Shown: positions 1 to 8,115, counted from the stretch's first letter. The stretch is 64,000 nucleotides of DNA from Acidimicrobiaceae bacterium (GCA_020637295.1 JACJWF010000007.1:62001-126000); one strand, 5' to 3'. Program-made: numbers and translations. The notes: a model not told the origin generated them from the sequence alone.

Positions 1-1429
1 GCGCCACCACCGTGGCCACGTCCCACCCGGTGCGGCGGGCGACGACCCACGAGACCACGCCGCTGACGGCCACGGCCGCACCGAGGGCGGGCAGCGTGGC
101 CCGGTGCTGCCAGCGGTCGCGGACCGCACCGGCGCCGATGCCGATCAGCATGGCCAGGGGTGGGGCGATGCCGGCGACGTAGTAGGGGTGCACGATGCCC
201 TCGGTGATGCTGTAGGCGCCGGCGCCGAGCACCAGCCACGTGGTGGCCGCCAGGACGACGGGGTCGCGCAGCACCCGGCGGCGCAGGGCGAAGGCGGCAC
301 CGGCCAGCCCGGCCAGCGCGGGGACGATCAGCCAGCCGATCTGGGTGCCGAGCTCGCTGTTGAACAGGCGGAACGCGCCGGCGTCACCGCCGCCGAACCC
401 GTGCTGGTTGCTCCCGCCGCCGGGGGTGCGCTGCTGGTCGGAAGGCTGGCCGGGGAGGCCCTGCTGGCCGGGCACGCCCTGGCCCGGGAGGCCCTGGCCG
501 GGGAGGCCCTGGCCGGGGAGGCCCTGGCCGGGGAGGCCCTGGCCCTGCCCCGGCAGGCCCTGCTGCGGACGCTCGGGCAGGGAGCCGGCGTTGCCGCTGC
601 CGGGCCTACCTCCGGTGTCGCCCTCCACCTGGTTCACACCGTTGCGCTCGAAGGCGAGCTGGAAGGCGCTGTTGGTCGCGCTGGAGCCGACGTAGGGCCG
701 CTCGGACGCGGGGGTGAGGTCGACGAACGTGAACCACGCCAGCCCGGCGACCACGGCGATGGCCGCGCCACCGGCGAGGAGCACGGCGCGGCGCCGCCAC
801 GCCATCGGTGCCGCAACGGCGACGGCCAGCAGCACCGCCGGCAGCACGGGCGCGGCGGCGAGCATCTTGCTGGTGAACGCCGCGCCGAACAGCAGGCCGG
901 TCGCCACCACCCACCCCCACCGCCCGGTCTCCGCGGCGCGGACACCGGCGAACACGGTGGCGGTCATCATCAGCGTGAGGATGGCGTCGGTGTTGTTCGA
1001 GTGGTTGACCATCACCGCGATGGGTGTGACCGCCAGCGCCATGGCGCCGACGGTGGCGGCGATCCGGCCCCACCGGCGAACGAGGGTGAGGTACACGAGC
1101 ACCACCGCACCCACGCCGGCCAGCACCTGGGGGATCAGGAGAGTCATCGAGTGGAAACCGAAGATGCGCACGGCCAGTGCCTGCACCCAGAGGGAGAACG
1201 GCGGCTTGTCGACGGAGACGAAGCCGACGCTGTCGAACGAGCCGTACCAGAACGCGTGCCAGCTCTGGCTCATGCTGCGCACTGCGGCGGAGTAGTAGGT
1301 GTTGCCCCAGCCCACGGTGCCGAGCGCCCACGACGACAGCACCGTCGAGATCACGACGGGTATGGCCAGCGGCCAGTGCGTTCGCAGGCGGGTGAGGAGA
1401 CGGCGCGGCGGATGGTTCGCTTCCTGCAT
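1..1429 (-). CDS. GT-C glycosyltransferase, ArnT/PMT-like (GT39 family), 3' end outside window
   Basis: A polytopic membrane protein of at least 476 residues that runs off the left edge. The N-terminus has a basic cytoplasmic stretch and a first membrane helix at about residues 20-40. A DKPP motif follows at about residues 74-77, in the first extracytoplasmic loop, as in ArnT/PMT enzymes that move sugars from polyprenyl-phosphate donors. An NNTD motif lies further on, and many hydrophobic helices are visible. Residues about 289-335 form an unusual low-complexity insert of GQGLP repeats. The start is the ATG just after a short basic stretch. The long frame on the opposite strand is a shadow. 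Donor and acceptor cannot be told from sequence. Confidence 0.85.
   Translation of the reverse strand, partial: MQEANHPPRRLLTRLRTHWPLAIPVVISTVLSSWALGTVGWGNTYYSAAVRSMSQSWHAFWYGSFDSVGFVSVDKPPFSLWVQALAVRIFGFHSMTLLIPQVLAGVGAVVLVYLTLVRRWGRIAATVGAMALAVTPIAVMVNHSNNTDAILTLMMTATVFAGVRAAETGRWGWVVATGLLFGAAFTSKMLAAAPVLPAVLLAVAVAAPMAWRRRAVLLAGGAAIAVVAGLAWFTFVDLTPASERPYVGSSATNSAFQLAFERNGVNQVEGDTGGRPGSGNAGSLPERPQQGLPGQGQGLPGQGLPGQGLPGQGLPGQGVPGQQGLPGQPSDQQRTPGGGSNQHGFGGGDAGAFRLFNSELGTQIGWLIVPALAGLAGAAFALRRRVLRDPVVLAATTWLVLGAGAYSITEGIVHPYYVAGIAPPLAMLIGIGAGAVRDRWQHRATLPALGAAVAVSGVVSWVVARRTGWDVATVVA
479..557 (-). repeat. Tandem 15-base repeat coding for GQGLP units
   Basis: Inside the glycosyltransferase, a 15-base unit is repeated about five times with little variation. 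On the coding strand each unit reads Gly-Gln-Gly-Leu-Pro. Gly, Pro, Gln and Asn-rich sequence follows. Glycine-rich linkers occur between the membrane core and C-terminal part of some actinobacterial GT39-like enzymes. The near-identity of the units suggests recent slippage expansion. Confidence 0.85.
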
Positions 1430-1534
1430 CGGCTGTCACCCTACGGAGCCGGCCCGGGCCGGTGCCTGGGAGGTTGCTGAGAGTTCCCTGTGAGTGCGGG
1501 CCGGCTCGTGCCCACGGCGGGCTACGGTCGGCGG

Positions 1535-2095
1535 ATGGCCGATGACATGCCGCCCTGGGAACCGCCGACCAACGGGACCGAGGTGGAGCACCTGGTGGGC
1601 TCGCTGGAGCGGCTGCGGGCCACGTTCCGCTGGAAGGCGGACGGGCTGGATGCCGCCGGGCTGAACGCCCGCCTGCCGTCGTCCGCGCTGTCCATCGGCG
1701 GGCTGCTGTCGCACCTGGCGAGGGTCGAGTCCGAGAAGTTCACGGAGTGGCTGCGGGGCGAGCCGATCGACGAGCCGTGGCGGTTGGTGGACTGGGATGC
1801 CGACCCGTTGTGGGACTTCACATCAGCTGCGCGGCGCACGCCGGAGGAGGCGTACGAGTTGTACGACGCCGCGGTGCGCCGGTCGCGGGAACGGCTGGCG
1901 GCGGCGCTGGCCGACGGGGGGCTGGACCAGCAGGCCCACATCGGGTCGCCGGACATGGTGGTCAGCCTGCGGCGCATCCTGTTCGACCTGGTCGAGGAGT
2001 ACGGCCGCCACACCGGCCACACCGACCTGCTGCGCGAGATGGTCGACGGCCGGGTCGGGGAGGACCCCACGGACGACTTCGCCTGGCCCCGCTGA
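1535..2095 (+). CDS. DinB/DUF664-family protein
   Basis: A 186-residue protein of the DinB-like four-helix-bundle superfamily, which includes putative metal-dependent and mycothiol-dependent enzymes. Two family signatures are visible: LLSHLARVES near residue 55, which supplies the first metal-ligand His, and EYGRHTGHTDLLRE near residue 155, which supplies two more. The start is the ATG at 1535; an in-frame ATG 45 bases upstream would add a proline- and glycine-containing leader unlike the family. It converges on the downstream TetR gene with 7 bases between stops. Substrate unknown. Confidence 0.8.
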   Translation: MADDMPPWEPPTNGTEVEHLVGSLERLRATFRWKADGLDAAGLNARLPSSALSIGGLLSHLARVESEKFTEWLRGEPIDEPWRLVDWDADPLWDFTSAARRTPEEAYELYDAAVRRSRERLAAALADGGLDQQAHIGSPDMVVSLRRILFDLVEEYGRHTGHTDLLREMVDGRVGEDPTDDFAWPR

Positions 2096-2102
2096 CGACC
2101 TG

Positions 2103-2690
2103 TCAGCCGGGCACCGCCTTGGCGATGATCGCGGCGAAGGCGTCACCGAGCGATCGGCCGTCGTCGAGCGCGTGCTCCCCCGCGGCGCGGGCGAGCGCGG
2201 CACCGTCCACGAGCGCCAGTGCGAGCGCTGCCAGCGTTCCGGCCTGGTCGGCCGTCACGCCAGTTGCCGCGGCGAAGCCCTCCGCCAGCGTCGCCAGTGA
2301 GCGGCGGCGGATCTCCAGGAATGCTGCGCGGGCCGAGAGCTCGGTGTCACGGTGCTCGAGTGTGACCAGCTGCCCGAAGCGGAGGAACGCGGGCATGGAG
2401 GCGAGGCTGTCGTGCAGGACCGTCACCAGCTCGGCCGGCGGGCGGCGGTCGCCCAGACGATCGTCGAACTCGGCGCGCCACTGCTGATAGCTGTCCTCGA
2501 TGACGGCGGCGAAGAGGGCGTCCTTGTCGGTGAAGTGCCAGTAGATCGAGCTCTTCGGCAGGCCGGAGCGCGCCGACACGTCGCTGATGCTGGTGCCGGC
2601 GTAGCCGCGCTCCCCGGCGATCTCGGCGGCGGCGTCGAGGATGCGCCGTCGGGAGGCCTCGCCGTTTGATCTGGTGGTGCGTGTGGACAT
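2103..2690 (-). CDS. TetR/AcrR-family transcriptional regulator
   Basis: A 195-residue one-component regulator. Residues about 10-55 form the N-terminal helix-turn-helix (RRRILDAAAEIAGERG, then SISDVSARSGLPKSSIYWHF), and the rest is the variable all-helical ligand and dimer domain. It is divergent from the aromatic-degradation operon. The 100-base gap contains a perfect 16-base palindrome at 2748-2763 that probably serves as its operator. The likely role is repression of the monooxygenase/FAA hydrolase/dioxygenase operon, relieved by an aromatic pathway intermediate; ligand and target are inferred from position only. Confidence 0.9.
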   Translation of the reverse strand: MSTRTTRSNGEASRRRILDAAAEIAGERGYAGTSISDVSARSGLPKSSIYWHFTDKDALFAAVIEDSYQQWRAEFDDRLGDRRPPAELVTVLHDSLASMPAFLRFGQLVTLEHRDTELSARAAFLEIRRRSLATLAEGFAAATGVTADQAGTLAALALALVDGAALARAAGEHALDDGRSLGDAFAAIIAKAVPG

Positions 2691-2747
2691 GGTGATCGGC
2701 CCTTGACGGTACTGCGTCGAACGCTTACTGTACCGCCCGTTCCATAT

Positions 2748-2763
2748 TGGACCGATCGGTCCA
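2748..2763. promoter_or_regulatory. Perfect 16-base palindrome, candidate TetR operator
   Basis: TGGACCGATCGGTCCA reads the same on both strands. It sits in the divergent region between the tetR start (2690) and the GTG start of the monooxygenase (2791), 27 bases upstream of the latter, where a bound repressor would block transcription. A weaker inverted pair, CGGTAC and GTACCG at about 2707-2735, lies closer to tetR. Confidence 0.65.
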
Positions 2764-2790
2764 TGAAGTTCGGCACGGAGGGGGAGTGGA

Positions 2791-3990
2791 GTGAGCATCG
2801 ACACATCGAGCGGCCCGGTCGTCTCGGGGGCGGCGATGAGGGCGGCGGTCACCGAGTCGCTGGCGAGCATCGCGGCCAACGCGGATCGCGCGGAGCAGGA
2901 GCGCAGGGTGCCCGACGAGAACATCGCCGCGCTGCGCGAGGCCGGCCTCTTCAGGGCGCTGCAGCCGAGCCGCTACGGCGGCACGCCGATGGGTGCCGAG
3001 GAGTACACGCCGGCGCTCGTCGACATCGCCGGGGCGTGCGCGTCCACCGCCTGGGTGGCGGGCCTGCTGGCCCAGCACTCCCACCTGATCGGGTTGATGT
3101 CGGCGGAGTTGCAGGACGAGGTGTGGGCCGACGACCCGACCGCGCTGGCGTCATCGTCGGTGGCGGCGATCAATGGATGCGAGGAAGTTCCCGGTGGTGG
3201 TGTGCGGCTGAACGGCTCCTGGGGGTGGTCGAGCGGGTGTGACCACGCGTCGTGGGCCATCCTCGGGTTCCGCCGGGCGGATCCCGTGCTGGGAGGGATG
3301 GTGATCCCCCACTTCGCCGTGGTGCCGAAGGCCGACTACCGCATCCATGACGACTGGTTCGTGGCGGCCCTGCGCGGCACGGGGTCCAAGACGCTGGTGG
3401 TGGACGACGTGTATGTGCCGGAGCACCGCATCGAGTCGTTCCTCGCGCTCGGCACGGGAACCACGAAGGGGTTCGGGTTGCACGGCGGGATCTTCCACGC
3501 CGCGTTCGTGAACTGGTTCTCGCTCGGGTTCTCCGCGGTGTCGCTGGGGATCGCCCGCCGGTTCATCGAGGTGTACCGGGAGAAGGTGTCCAGCCGGGTG
3601 CGCGCCTACACCGGCGCCAAGGTCGCCGACAGCGCGGCTGCGGCGATGCGGATCGCCGAGTCCCACCACCAGACCACCGCGGTGTACCACACCCTTCACG
3701 CCGACTGGTCGGCGATGACGGCGCGGGCGCTCGCCGGCGAGCTGCCGACGGACGACGAGGCCGTGCACTGGCGGTCCAACCAGGCGTATGCGACGAAGCA
3801 GTCGATCGAGGCGGTGGACCGGCTGTGGTCCGCCTCGGGCGGCAGTGCCTTCTTCGACAGCAACGAGATGCAGCGCCTGTGGCGGGACTCGAAGATGACC
3901 GGCTCGCACGCCTACTCGGACTACGACATCGCGGCCCAGAAGCACGGCCGCCACCTCCTCGGGCTGCCGCCCGACATGACCCTGTTCTGA
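2791..3990 (+). CDS. Acyl-CoA dehydrogenase-like flavin-dependent monooxygenase (HsaA-like)
   Basis: A 399-residue protein with the acyl-CoA-dehydrogenase fold used by two-component aromatic hydroxylases such as HsaA. It has an N-terminal helical domain, a middle beta domain with WGWSSGCDHASW and DDWFVAALRGTGSKTL at about residues 145-205, and a C-terminal helical domain ending GLPPDMTLF. Such enzymes use reduced flavin from a separate reductase to hydroxylate phenolic substrates. No reductase is encoded nearby. GTG start, preceded by a purine-rich ribosome-binding site. First gene of a probable operon with an FAA hydrolase and an extradiol dioxygenase, so ortho-hydroxylation before ring cleavage is the logical role. 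Confidence 0.85.
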   Translation: MSIDTSSGPVVSGAAMRAAVTESLASIAANADRAEQERRVPDENIAALREAGLFRALQPSRYGGTPMGAEEYTPALVDIAGACASTAWVAGLLAQHSHLIGLMSAELQDEVWADDPTALASSSVAAINGCEEVPGGGVRLNGSWGWSSGCDHASWAILGFRRADPVLGGMVIPHFAVVPKADYRIHDDWFVAALRGTGSKTLVVDDVYVPEHRIESFLALGTGTTKGFGLHGGIFHAAFVNWFSLGFSAVSLGIARRFIEVYREKVSSRVRAYTGAKVADSAAAAMRIAESHHQTTAVYHTLHADWSAMTARALAGELPTDDEAVHWRSNQAYATKQSIEAVDRLWSASGGSAFFDSNEMQRLWRDSKMTGSHAYSDYDIAAQKHGRHLLGLPPDMTLF

Positions 3991-4011
3991 ACAAGAGCCC
4001 GGAAGGAACCC

Positions 4012-4995
4012 ATGCGCTACAGCAGCTTCATCGTCGACGGTCGCGCCACGTGGGGTGTCGTCGCAACCGACGGCACCCTGGTCGAGGCGTCCGCCACCGG
4101 GGCCGCGCCCGCCTCCGTGGAGGACCACATCGAGACCATGTCCGTCGACGTGACGGACCGGCTCCGAGCCGCAGCCGAGCGGGGCGGCGGGGTGGACCCG
4201 TCCACGGTCGAGTGGCTCCCGCCCGTGCGCCGACCGAGCAAGATCCTCGGGGTCGCGATCAACAACATGATCGGGCAGCGGCTTGCGTTCCGCCCGTTCG
4301 CCAACCCCGCCTTCTTCTTCAAGCCACCGTCGTCACTGGTCGGCCACGGCCAGCCGGTCGTCGTCCACGAGTCGTGGGGCGTCACCCACCCCGAGCCCGA
4401 GTTGGCGGTCGTGATCGGGCGGCGGGCGAAGGACGTCGCCGAGGCTGACGCGCTGGCCCACGTGTTCGGGTACACGATCATCAACGACGTGACCTCGCCG
4501 GGATTGAAGGCCGAGGACAGCATCGAGCTGGTCTCGCCGCCGGGTACCCGCGGCGGCGCGTACGGGCGGCTGCTCGGCTGGCGGAATGTGCGCGACGACG
4601 ATCACGCCCGCTCGAACTACCTGACGTACCACGCCCGGTCGAAGGGGACGGACACGTTCGGGCCGATCGGGCCGTGGATCGTCACCGCCGACGAGATTCC
4701 CGACCCGAATCAGCTGGGCGTGAACTCCTTCGATGGCGACACGGCGGTGTTCGTGGACTCCACCGCCAACCTGATGTTCTCCGTGCAGCGGGTGATCGCC
4801 CACGCCTCGGCCTACATGACCCTGCTGCCCGGCGACATCGTCCACTGCGGCACGTCGATGCGGCCGGCAGAGGGTGGCCCGTTCCGCGGGATCACCGACT
4901 GGGACATCCGCCGGGTGGACGGGCGGCCGATGCGCATCGAGATCGACGGCATCGGCGCACTGGCCAATCCGGTCGTCGTGGAGTCGGACCGTTGA
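4012..4995 (+). CDS. Fumarylacetoacetate hydrolase-family protein
   Basis: A 327-residue FAH-superfamily enzyme. The metal-binding pattern is visible as HPEPELAVVIG (Glu128 and Glu130) and IINDVTSPGL (Asp159). The N-terminal domain of about 70 residues has the usual small beta fold. Family members hydrolyse, hydrate or decarboxylate 2-oxo acids made by meta-cleavage of aromatic rings. It starts 21 bases after the monooxygenase with an AGGAACCC-like ribosome-binding site. Its stop overlaps a possible TTG start of the next gene. Its likely substrate is the product of the adjacent dioxygenase; hydrolase versus hydratase cannot be decided. Confidence 0.87.
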   Translation: MRYSSFIVDGRATWGVVATDGTLVEASATGAAPASVEDHIETMSVDVTDRLRAAAERGGGVDPSTVEWLPPVRRPSKILGVAINNMIGQRLAFRPFANPAFFFKPPSSLVGHGQPVVVHESWGVTHPEPELAVVIGRRAKDVAEADALAHVFGYTIINDVTSPGLKAEDSIELVSPPGTRGGAYGRLLGWRNVRDDDHARSNYLTYHARSKGTDTFGPIGPWIVTADEIPDPNQLGVNSFDGDTAVFVDSTANLMFSVQRVIAHASAYMTLLPGDIVHCGTSMRPAEGGPFRGITDWDIRRVDGRPMRIEIDGIGALANPVVVESDR

Positions 4996-5012
4996 GCGCC
5001 GGTCGGACGGCG

Positions 5013-5987
5013 ATGCTGGTCGCCGCGTCGCACTCGCCGATCATCGAGTTCCCCGCCGAGGAGACCGACCAGTACCGGCGGGTCGTGGCCGGCCTGGCGG
5101 AGGTGCAGGCCGAGATCGTCGCCTACGACCCGGAGCTCGTGGTGGTGTTCGGCGTCGACCACTACGGCGGCCAGCACATGCGGGCCATGCCGGCCTTCTG
5201 CGTGGGGGTCGAGGCAACGGCACTGGCCGACGTCGGTGGCACGCCGGGGCCGCTGGGTGTGCCGCGGGAGGTGGCGGTCGGGGCGGTGGACCATGCCCGC
5301 GCCGGTGGGGTGGACGTCGCCGTCAGCTACGCGATGGACGTGGACCACGGGTTCACCCAGGCCCTCACCTGGCTGTGCGGCGGGATCGACGCCTACCCGG
5401 TGCTGCCGATCTTCGTGTCGTGCATCCAGCCGCCGTTCGTGCCATTCGCTCGTGCTCGCGCCCTCGGGCGGGTCATCGGCGAGTACCTGGCCACCCTGGA
5501 CGTGGAGCGGCTGCTGGTGATCGGGACCGGCGGCTTGAGCCACAACCCCCGCATGCTGTTCCCGCCGATCGACGAGGTGGGCGACGACTGGCGGCCGTAT
5601 CACCTCTCCGGCAACGCTCAGCAGGCTGTGTCGCAGCAGGCGTGGATCGACTACGAGATCGAGGCGCACAAGGTGGCCGCGACGTTCCTCGCCAGCCCGG
5701 ACATCCCCGACGCGATGTTCGGCCTGCACGAGGAGTGGGACCGCGCGTTCCTCGCCCGCTTCTGCAGCGACGACGACGCCACCTTCGACGGTTGGGTGCC
5801 CGGCGAGGTGGTGGACGCCGCCGGCATCGGGGCCATGGAGGTGCTGTCGTGGGTGGCCGCCCGCGAGGCGATGCGCACCCTCACGGGCGCCGTGCCGGTC
5901 GAGCGGCTGCAACAGGTCTGCAGGGTGATCGGCGTGGGCTACGGCATCGCCGCTGCCGGCCCTGCGGAGGTGTTGCCCCCGGCCTGA
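5013..5987 (+). CDS. MhpB-like class III extradiol ring-cleavage dioxygenase
   Basis: A 324-residue LigB-superfamily enzyme that resembles 3-(2,3-dihydroxyphenyl)propionate 1,2-dioxygenase (MhpB, about 314 residues) along its whole length. Expected active-site signatures are present: SHSP (His7), VFGVDHYGG (His50), MDVDHGF (His112) and GTGGLSHNP (His177), consistent with Fe(II) ligands and the acid-base histidine. The ATG at 5013 fits the MhpB start. A TTG at 4992 overlapping the upstream stop is the alternative and would add seven residues. It closes the ring-cleavage operon and would open a catechol meta to a side chain. Confidence 0.88.
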   Translation: MLVAASHSPIIEFPAEETDQYRRVVAGLAEVQAEIVAYDPELVVVFGVDHYGGQHMRAMPAFCVGVEATALADVGGTPGPLGVPREVAVGAVDHARAGGVDVAVSYAMDVDHGFTQALTWLCGGIDAYPVLPIFVSCIQPPFVPFARARALGRVIGEYLATLDVERLLVIGTGGLSHNPRMLFPPIDEVGDDWRPYHLSGNAQQAVSQQAWIDYEIEAHKVAATFLASPDIPDAMFGLHEEWDRAFLARFCSDDDATFDGWVPGEVVDAAGIGAMEVLSWVAAREAMRTLTGAVPVERLQQVCRVIGVGYGIAAAGPAEVLPPA

Positions 5988-6006
5988 GAAACTTCCGAAG
6001 TTTCTC
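5986..6006. promoter_or_regulatory. 21-base perfect inverted repeat at operon end
   Basis: GAGAAACTTC and GAAGTTTCTC are perfectly paired around a single C and overlap the stop codon of the dioxygenase. The stem has ten base pairs but only a one-base loop, so it is a better DNA dyad than an RNA hairpin, and there is no T-run. It lies 12 bases before the GTG of the HNH gene. It may be an operator or an element boundary. Confidence 0.5.
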
Positions 6007-6018
6007 CTGGTAGGGGTT

Positions 6019-6888
6019 GTGAATCGAACGACCCGCCAGGCCCACGATCTGGAGTACCAGGACTTCCGGCGGTGTGTGCGCCGGTGGGAGATGCTGGCCG
6101 ACTTCGACGGCGCCCACCAGGACGCAGAGTTGGCTCACGAGACCCGGCAGGCGGGGATCACCATCCGTGATGGCATCGGCCACCTGTCCGGCAACGGCGG
6201 GTCACTGGACAGTGCCGAGCTCAAGGAGATCTGGGACCAGTTCACCCAGGCCGAGTTCCGCGACGACCTCGACATCGCCACTGAGGCCACGTCCGACCTG
6301 CCGCGCACGGCTGGGCAGCGGCGGTGGGACGCCCTGTTGAAGATCTTCCGCACCGCCGCCGGCGCCCCCGCCGATGGGAAGACCCCCGAACCGGTGCTCA
6401 ACCTGATCATGGACGTCACCACCTTCGAAGACGTCCTCACCCGCGACTGGAACCTGTTGCCCACCACCGACGACCGCCTCTTCGGCCAGGTGCCGATGGA
6501 ACACCGTCGCAGTGAGACGTCCTCCGGTGTCCTCGTCGATCCGCAACACGCCCTCCGGGCCGCGATCGGTGGCTGGGTCCGCCGCGTCGTCATCGACAGT
6601 GCCGGCAACGTCATCGACTACGGCAGGCGACGACGACTCTTCACCGGCGCCGCTCGCGACGCAGTCATGCTGCACTCGCCACGATGTACCTGGTCCGGAT
6701 GTGACACCACATCCTCCTACTGCAACGCCGACCACACCATCGACTGGCAACACGGCGGCCCCACAACCACCACCAACGGCGGACCCCTCTGCCCACGTCA
6801 CGACCGCACGAAGAACCGCGGCTACAAGCTCCGCCGCGACCCCAACGGCACCTGGCACACCTACCGCCCCGACGGCACCGCCGCCTGA
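6019..6888 (+). CDS. DUF222/HNH endonuclease-domain protein, N-terminally short
   Basis: A 289-residue protein of the actinobacterial 13E12-like family. The C-terminal HNH motif is intact, with the CTWSGC zinc knuckle, DHTIDWQHGG and LCPRHDRTKN at about residues 230-275. Full-length relatives are usually 400-500 residues with a large N-terminal DUF222 domain; here only its C-terminal part (about residues 1-180) remains. That suggests 5' truncation or transfer of a fragment. The GTG start follows the palindrome at 5986-6006. These genes occur as dispersed multi-copy families, and this one marks the left edge of the accessory stretch. Cellular role unknown. Confidence 0.8.
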   Translation: MNRTTRQAHDLEYQDFRRCVRRWEMLADFDGAHQDAELAHETRQAGITIRDGIGHLSGNGGSLDSAELKEIWDQFTQAEFRDDLDIATEATSDLPRTAGQRRWDALLKIFRTAAGAPADGKTPEPVLNLIMDVTTFEDVLTRDWNLLPTTDDRLFGQVPMEHRRSETSSGVLVDPQHALRAAIGGWVRRVVIDSAGNVIDYGRRRRLFTGAARDAVMLHSPRCTWSGCDTTSSYCNADHTIDWQHGGPTTTTNGGPLCPRHDRTKNRGYKLRRDPNGTWHTYRPDGTAA

Positions 6889-6951
6889 GCCCCAACGCGT
6901 TCACCCAGTGGCGTCCGAATGCAGCGCCGGATGTCTGGGAGAGTGAGCGCG

Positions 6952-7260
6952 ATGGCACGAGCGTCGCGAGAGGATCCGCCGCTGCTCGGGTTGGTGCTCT
7001 CCGTTGCAGCAGCCATGCCGCTTGCCCTGTCCGGCGCGTCGCTGGCGTTGGCGGCCGCCTTCGGTGGATGGCCCCTGGGGTGGAACGGACTGCGGTGGAA
7101 TCGAACAGAGGAAGTCGTCGCCATGGCGGTTGGCGTGGCGGCCCTCATCGGCCGTGCGGTCGCCGTGTGGCTGTTCTCCCAGTGCTGGTTTCTCCGCGGC
7201 ACCCTGCTGAGTGGGATCGGGCTGTTCACGTGCGTGGTGACGTGGTCGGTGCTGCCCTGA
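6952..7260 (+). CDS. Small hydrophobic membrane protein
   Basis: A 102-residue protein with about three hydrophobic segments (residues about 12-38, 55-75 and 78-100), separated by a tryptophan-rich polar turn (GGWPLGWNGLRW). The chosen ATG follows GGGAGAGTGAGCGCG, a plausible ribosome-binding region; an ATG at 6919 would add 11 residues. No family recognised. It sits between the HNH gene and a nucleotidyltransferase in the accessory stretch. Confidence 0.55.
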   Translation: MARASREDPPLLGLVLSVAAAMPLALSGASLALAAAFGGWPLGWNGLRWNRTEEVVAMAVGVAALIGRAVAVWLFSQCWFLRGTLLSGIGLFTCVVTWSVLP

Positions 7261-7294
7261 ATCGCGGAGCGCCGGACCGTTGCAGAATGGCGTG

Positions 7295-7834
7295 ATGGTG
7301 CCGCTCACGCCGACCGCCGTGGCCGAGGTGATGGATCGCATCGGTGTGTGGTGGGCGGTGGCCGGGGGCTGGGCGATCGACCTGTGGCTGGGGGAGCAGA
7401 CCCGTGACCACCACGACATCGAGGTGATCATCGCCCGGGCCGATCAGCCTGCGGTGCACGCCGCACTCCGGGCGGAGTGGGACCTCCGCTGCATCGATCC
7501 GCCCGGCAGTGGCTGGCGGCCGTGGGACGGTCACCCGTTGGCAGCGCCCGCGTTCCAGCTGCAGGCGAACCGCGGCGAGGAGACGTTCGACCTCTTCGCC
7601 GAGACGGTCGAGGGAACGACATGGACGTTCCGCCGGGACCCGCGCATCACCCGACCCGTCGCCGAGGTCGTGGCCGTCAGCGGCTCCGGCATCCCGGTCG
7701 TCCGGCCCGAAGTGCAACTGCTCTACATGGCGAAGTCCAACGAGCCGAAGCACGACCACGACCGCGCCGTGGCGATGCCGGCGCTCGACGCGCCTGCGGC
7801 GTCGTGGCTTGACCGGGCATTGCGCGCTCCCTGA
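7295..7834 (+). CDS. Nucleotidyltransferase, ANT(2'')/AadB-like family
   Basis: A 179-residue protein of the nucleotidyltransferase superfamily. The motif AVAGGWAIDLWLGEQTRDHHDIEV at about residues 24-47 matches the GG-W-x-D-x(n)-D-x-D-like core of aminoglycoside 2''-adenylyltransferases and their many uncharacterised relatives. A second conserved block with PVVRPEVQLLYMAKS is near residue 140. Start candidates are TTG 7280, ATG 7295 and GTG 7298; ATG 7295 is taken. Most relatives are not known to give resistance, so no antibiotic role is claimed. It is a lone gene just upstream of the toxin-antitoxin pair. Confidence 0.75.
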   Translation: MVPLTPTAVAEVMDRIGVWWAVAGGWAIDLWLGEQTRDHHDIEVIIARADQPAVHAALRAEWDLRCIDPPGSGWRPWDGHPLAAPAFQLQANRGEETFDLFAETVEGTTWTFRRDPRITRPVAEVVAVSGSGIPVVRPEVQLLYMAKSNEPKHDHDRAVAMPALDAPAASWLDRALRAP

Positions 7835-7840
7835 CCTTGG

Positions 7841-7868
7841 TTGCGAGATGTATGACGATCCGTAATAC
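7841..7868 (+). promoter_or_regulatory. Sigma-70-like promoter of the toxin-antitoxin operon
   Basis: TTGCGA (7841-7846) and TAATAC (7863-7868) are separated by 16 bases. Transcription would begin at about 7875, essentially at the antitoxin ATG (7876), so the message is predicted to be leaderless. No ribosome-binding site is visible. Confidence 0.55.
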
Positions 7869-7875
7869 TTGCTCC

Positions 7876-8115
7876 ATGGCGAAGGCGATCTCAGTGCGAT
7901 TGGACGACGAAGCGGAGCGAGCACTGCGGCTTCTGGAGTCGACCGGTCTGAGCCGGTCCGAAGCGATCCGCTCGTCGTTGCTCGCGTCGGCCGACCGGAT
8001 GCGCCGACGGAGCCAGCTGGCGGCGGAGGTCGCTGCGCTCGAGGCCGACGAGGACGATCGGGAAGAGATGCTCGCAGTGGCGTCGCTGATGGAGTCGATG
8101 CGTGCAGCGGGGTGA
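7876..8115 (+). CDS. Ribbon-helix-helix antitoxin
   Basis: A 79-residue protein. The first 40 residues have the RHH pattern: beta strand AKAISVRLDDE, then helices with GLSRSEAIRSSLLASA. The acidic C-terminal tail (LEADEDDREEM) would bind and neutralise the toxin. It overlaps the downstream MazF-family toxin by 14 bases. The antitoxin-first order and overlap are typical of type II modules, in which the antitoxin dimer represses its own promoter. The ATG at 7876 is chosen because the RHH strand must lie at the extreme N-terminus. Confidence 0.85.
   Translation: MAKAISVRLDDEAERALRLLESTGLSRSEAIRSSLLASADRMRRRSQLAAEVAALEADEDDREEMLAVASLMESMRAAG

Noticed and set aside
104..1480. 458-codon open frame on the plus strand
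   Set aside because: Shadow of the minus-strand glycosyltransferase; its translation is low-complexity and has no family features, while the other strand shows membrane helices and a DKPP motif.
7295..7834. Aminoglycoside resistance gene
   Set aside because: The ANT(2'')-like fold is clear, but most chromosomal relatives have no shown resistance activity, so only the family is claimed.
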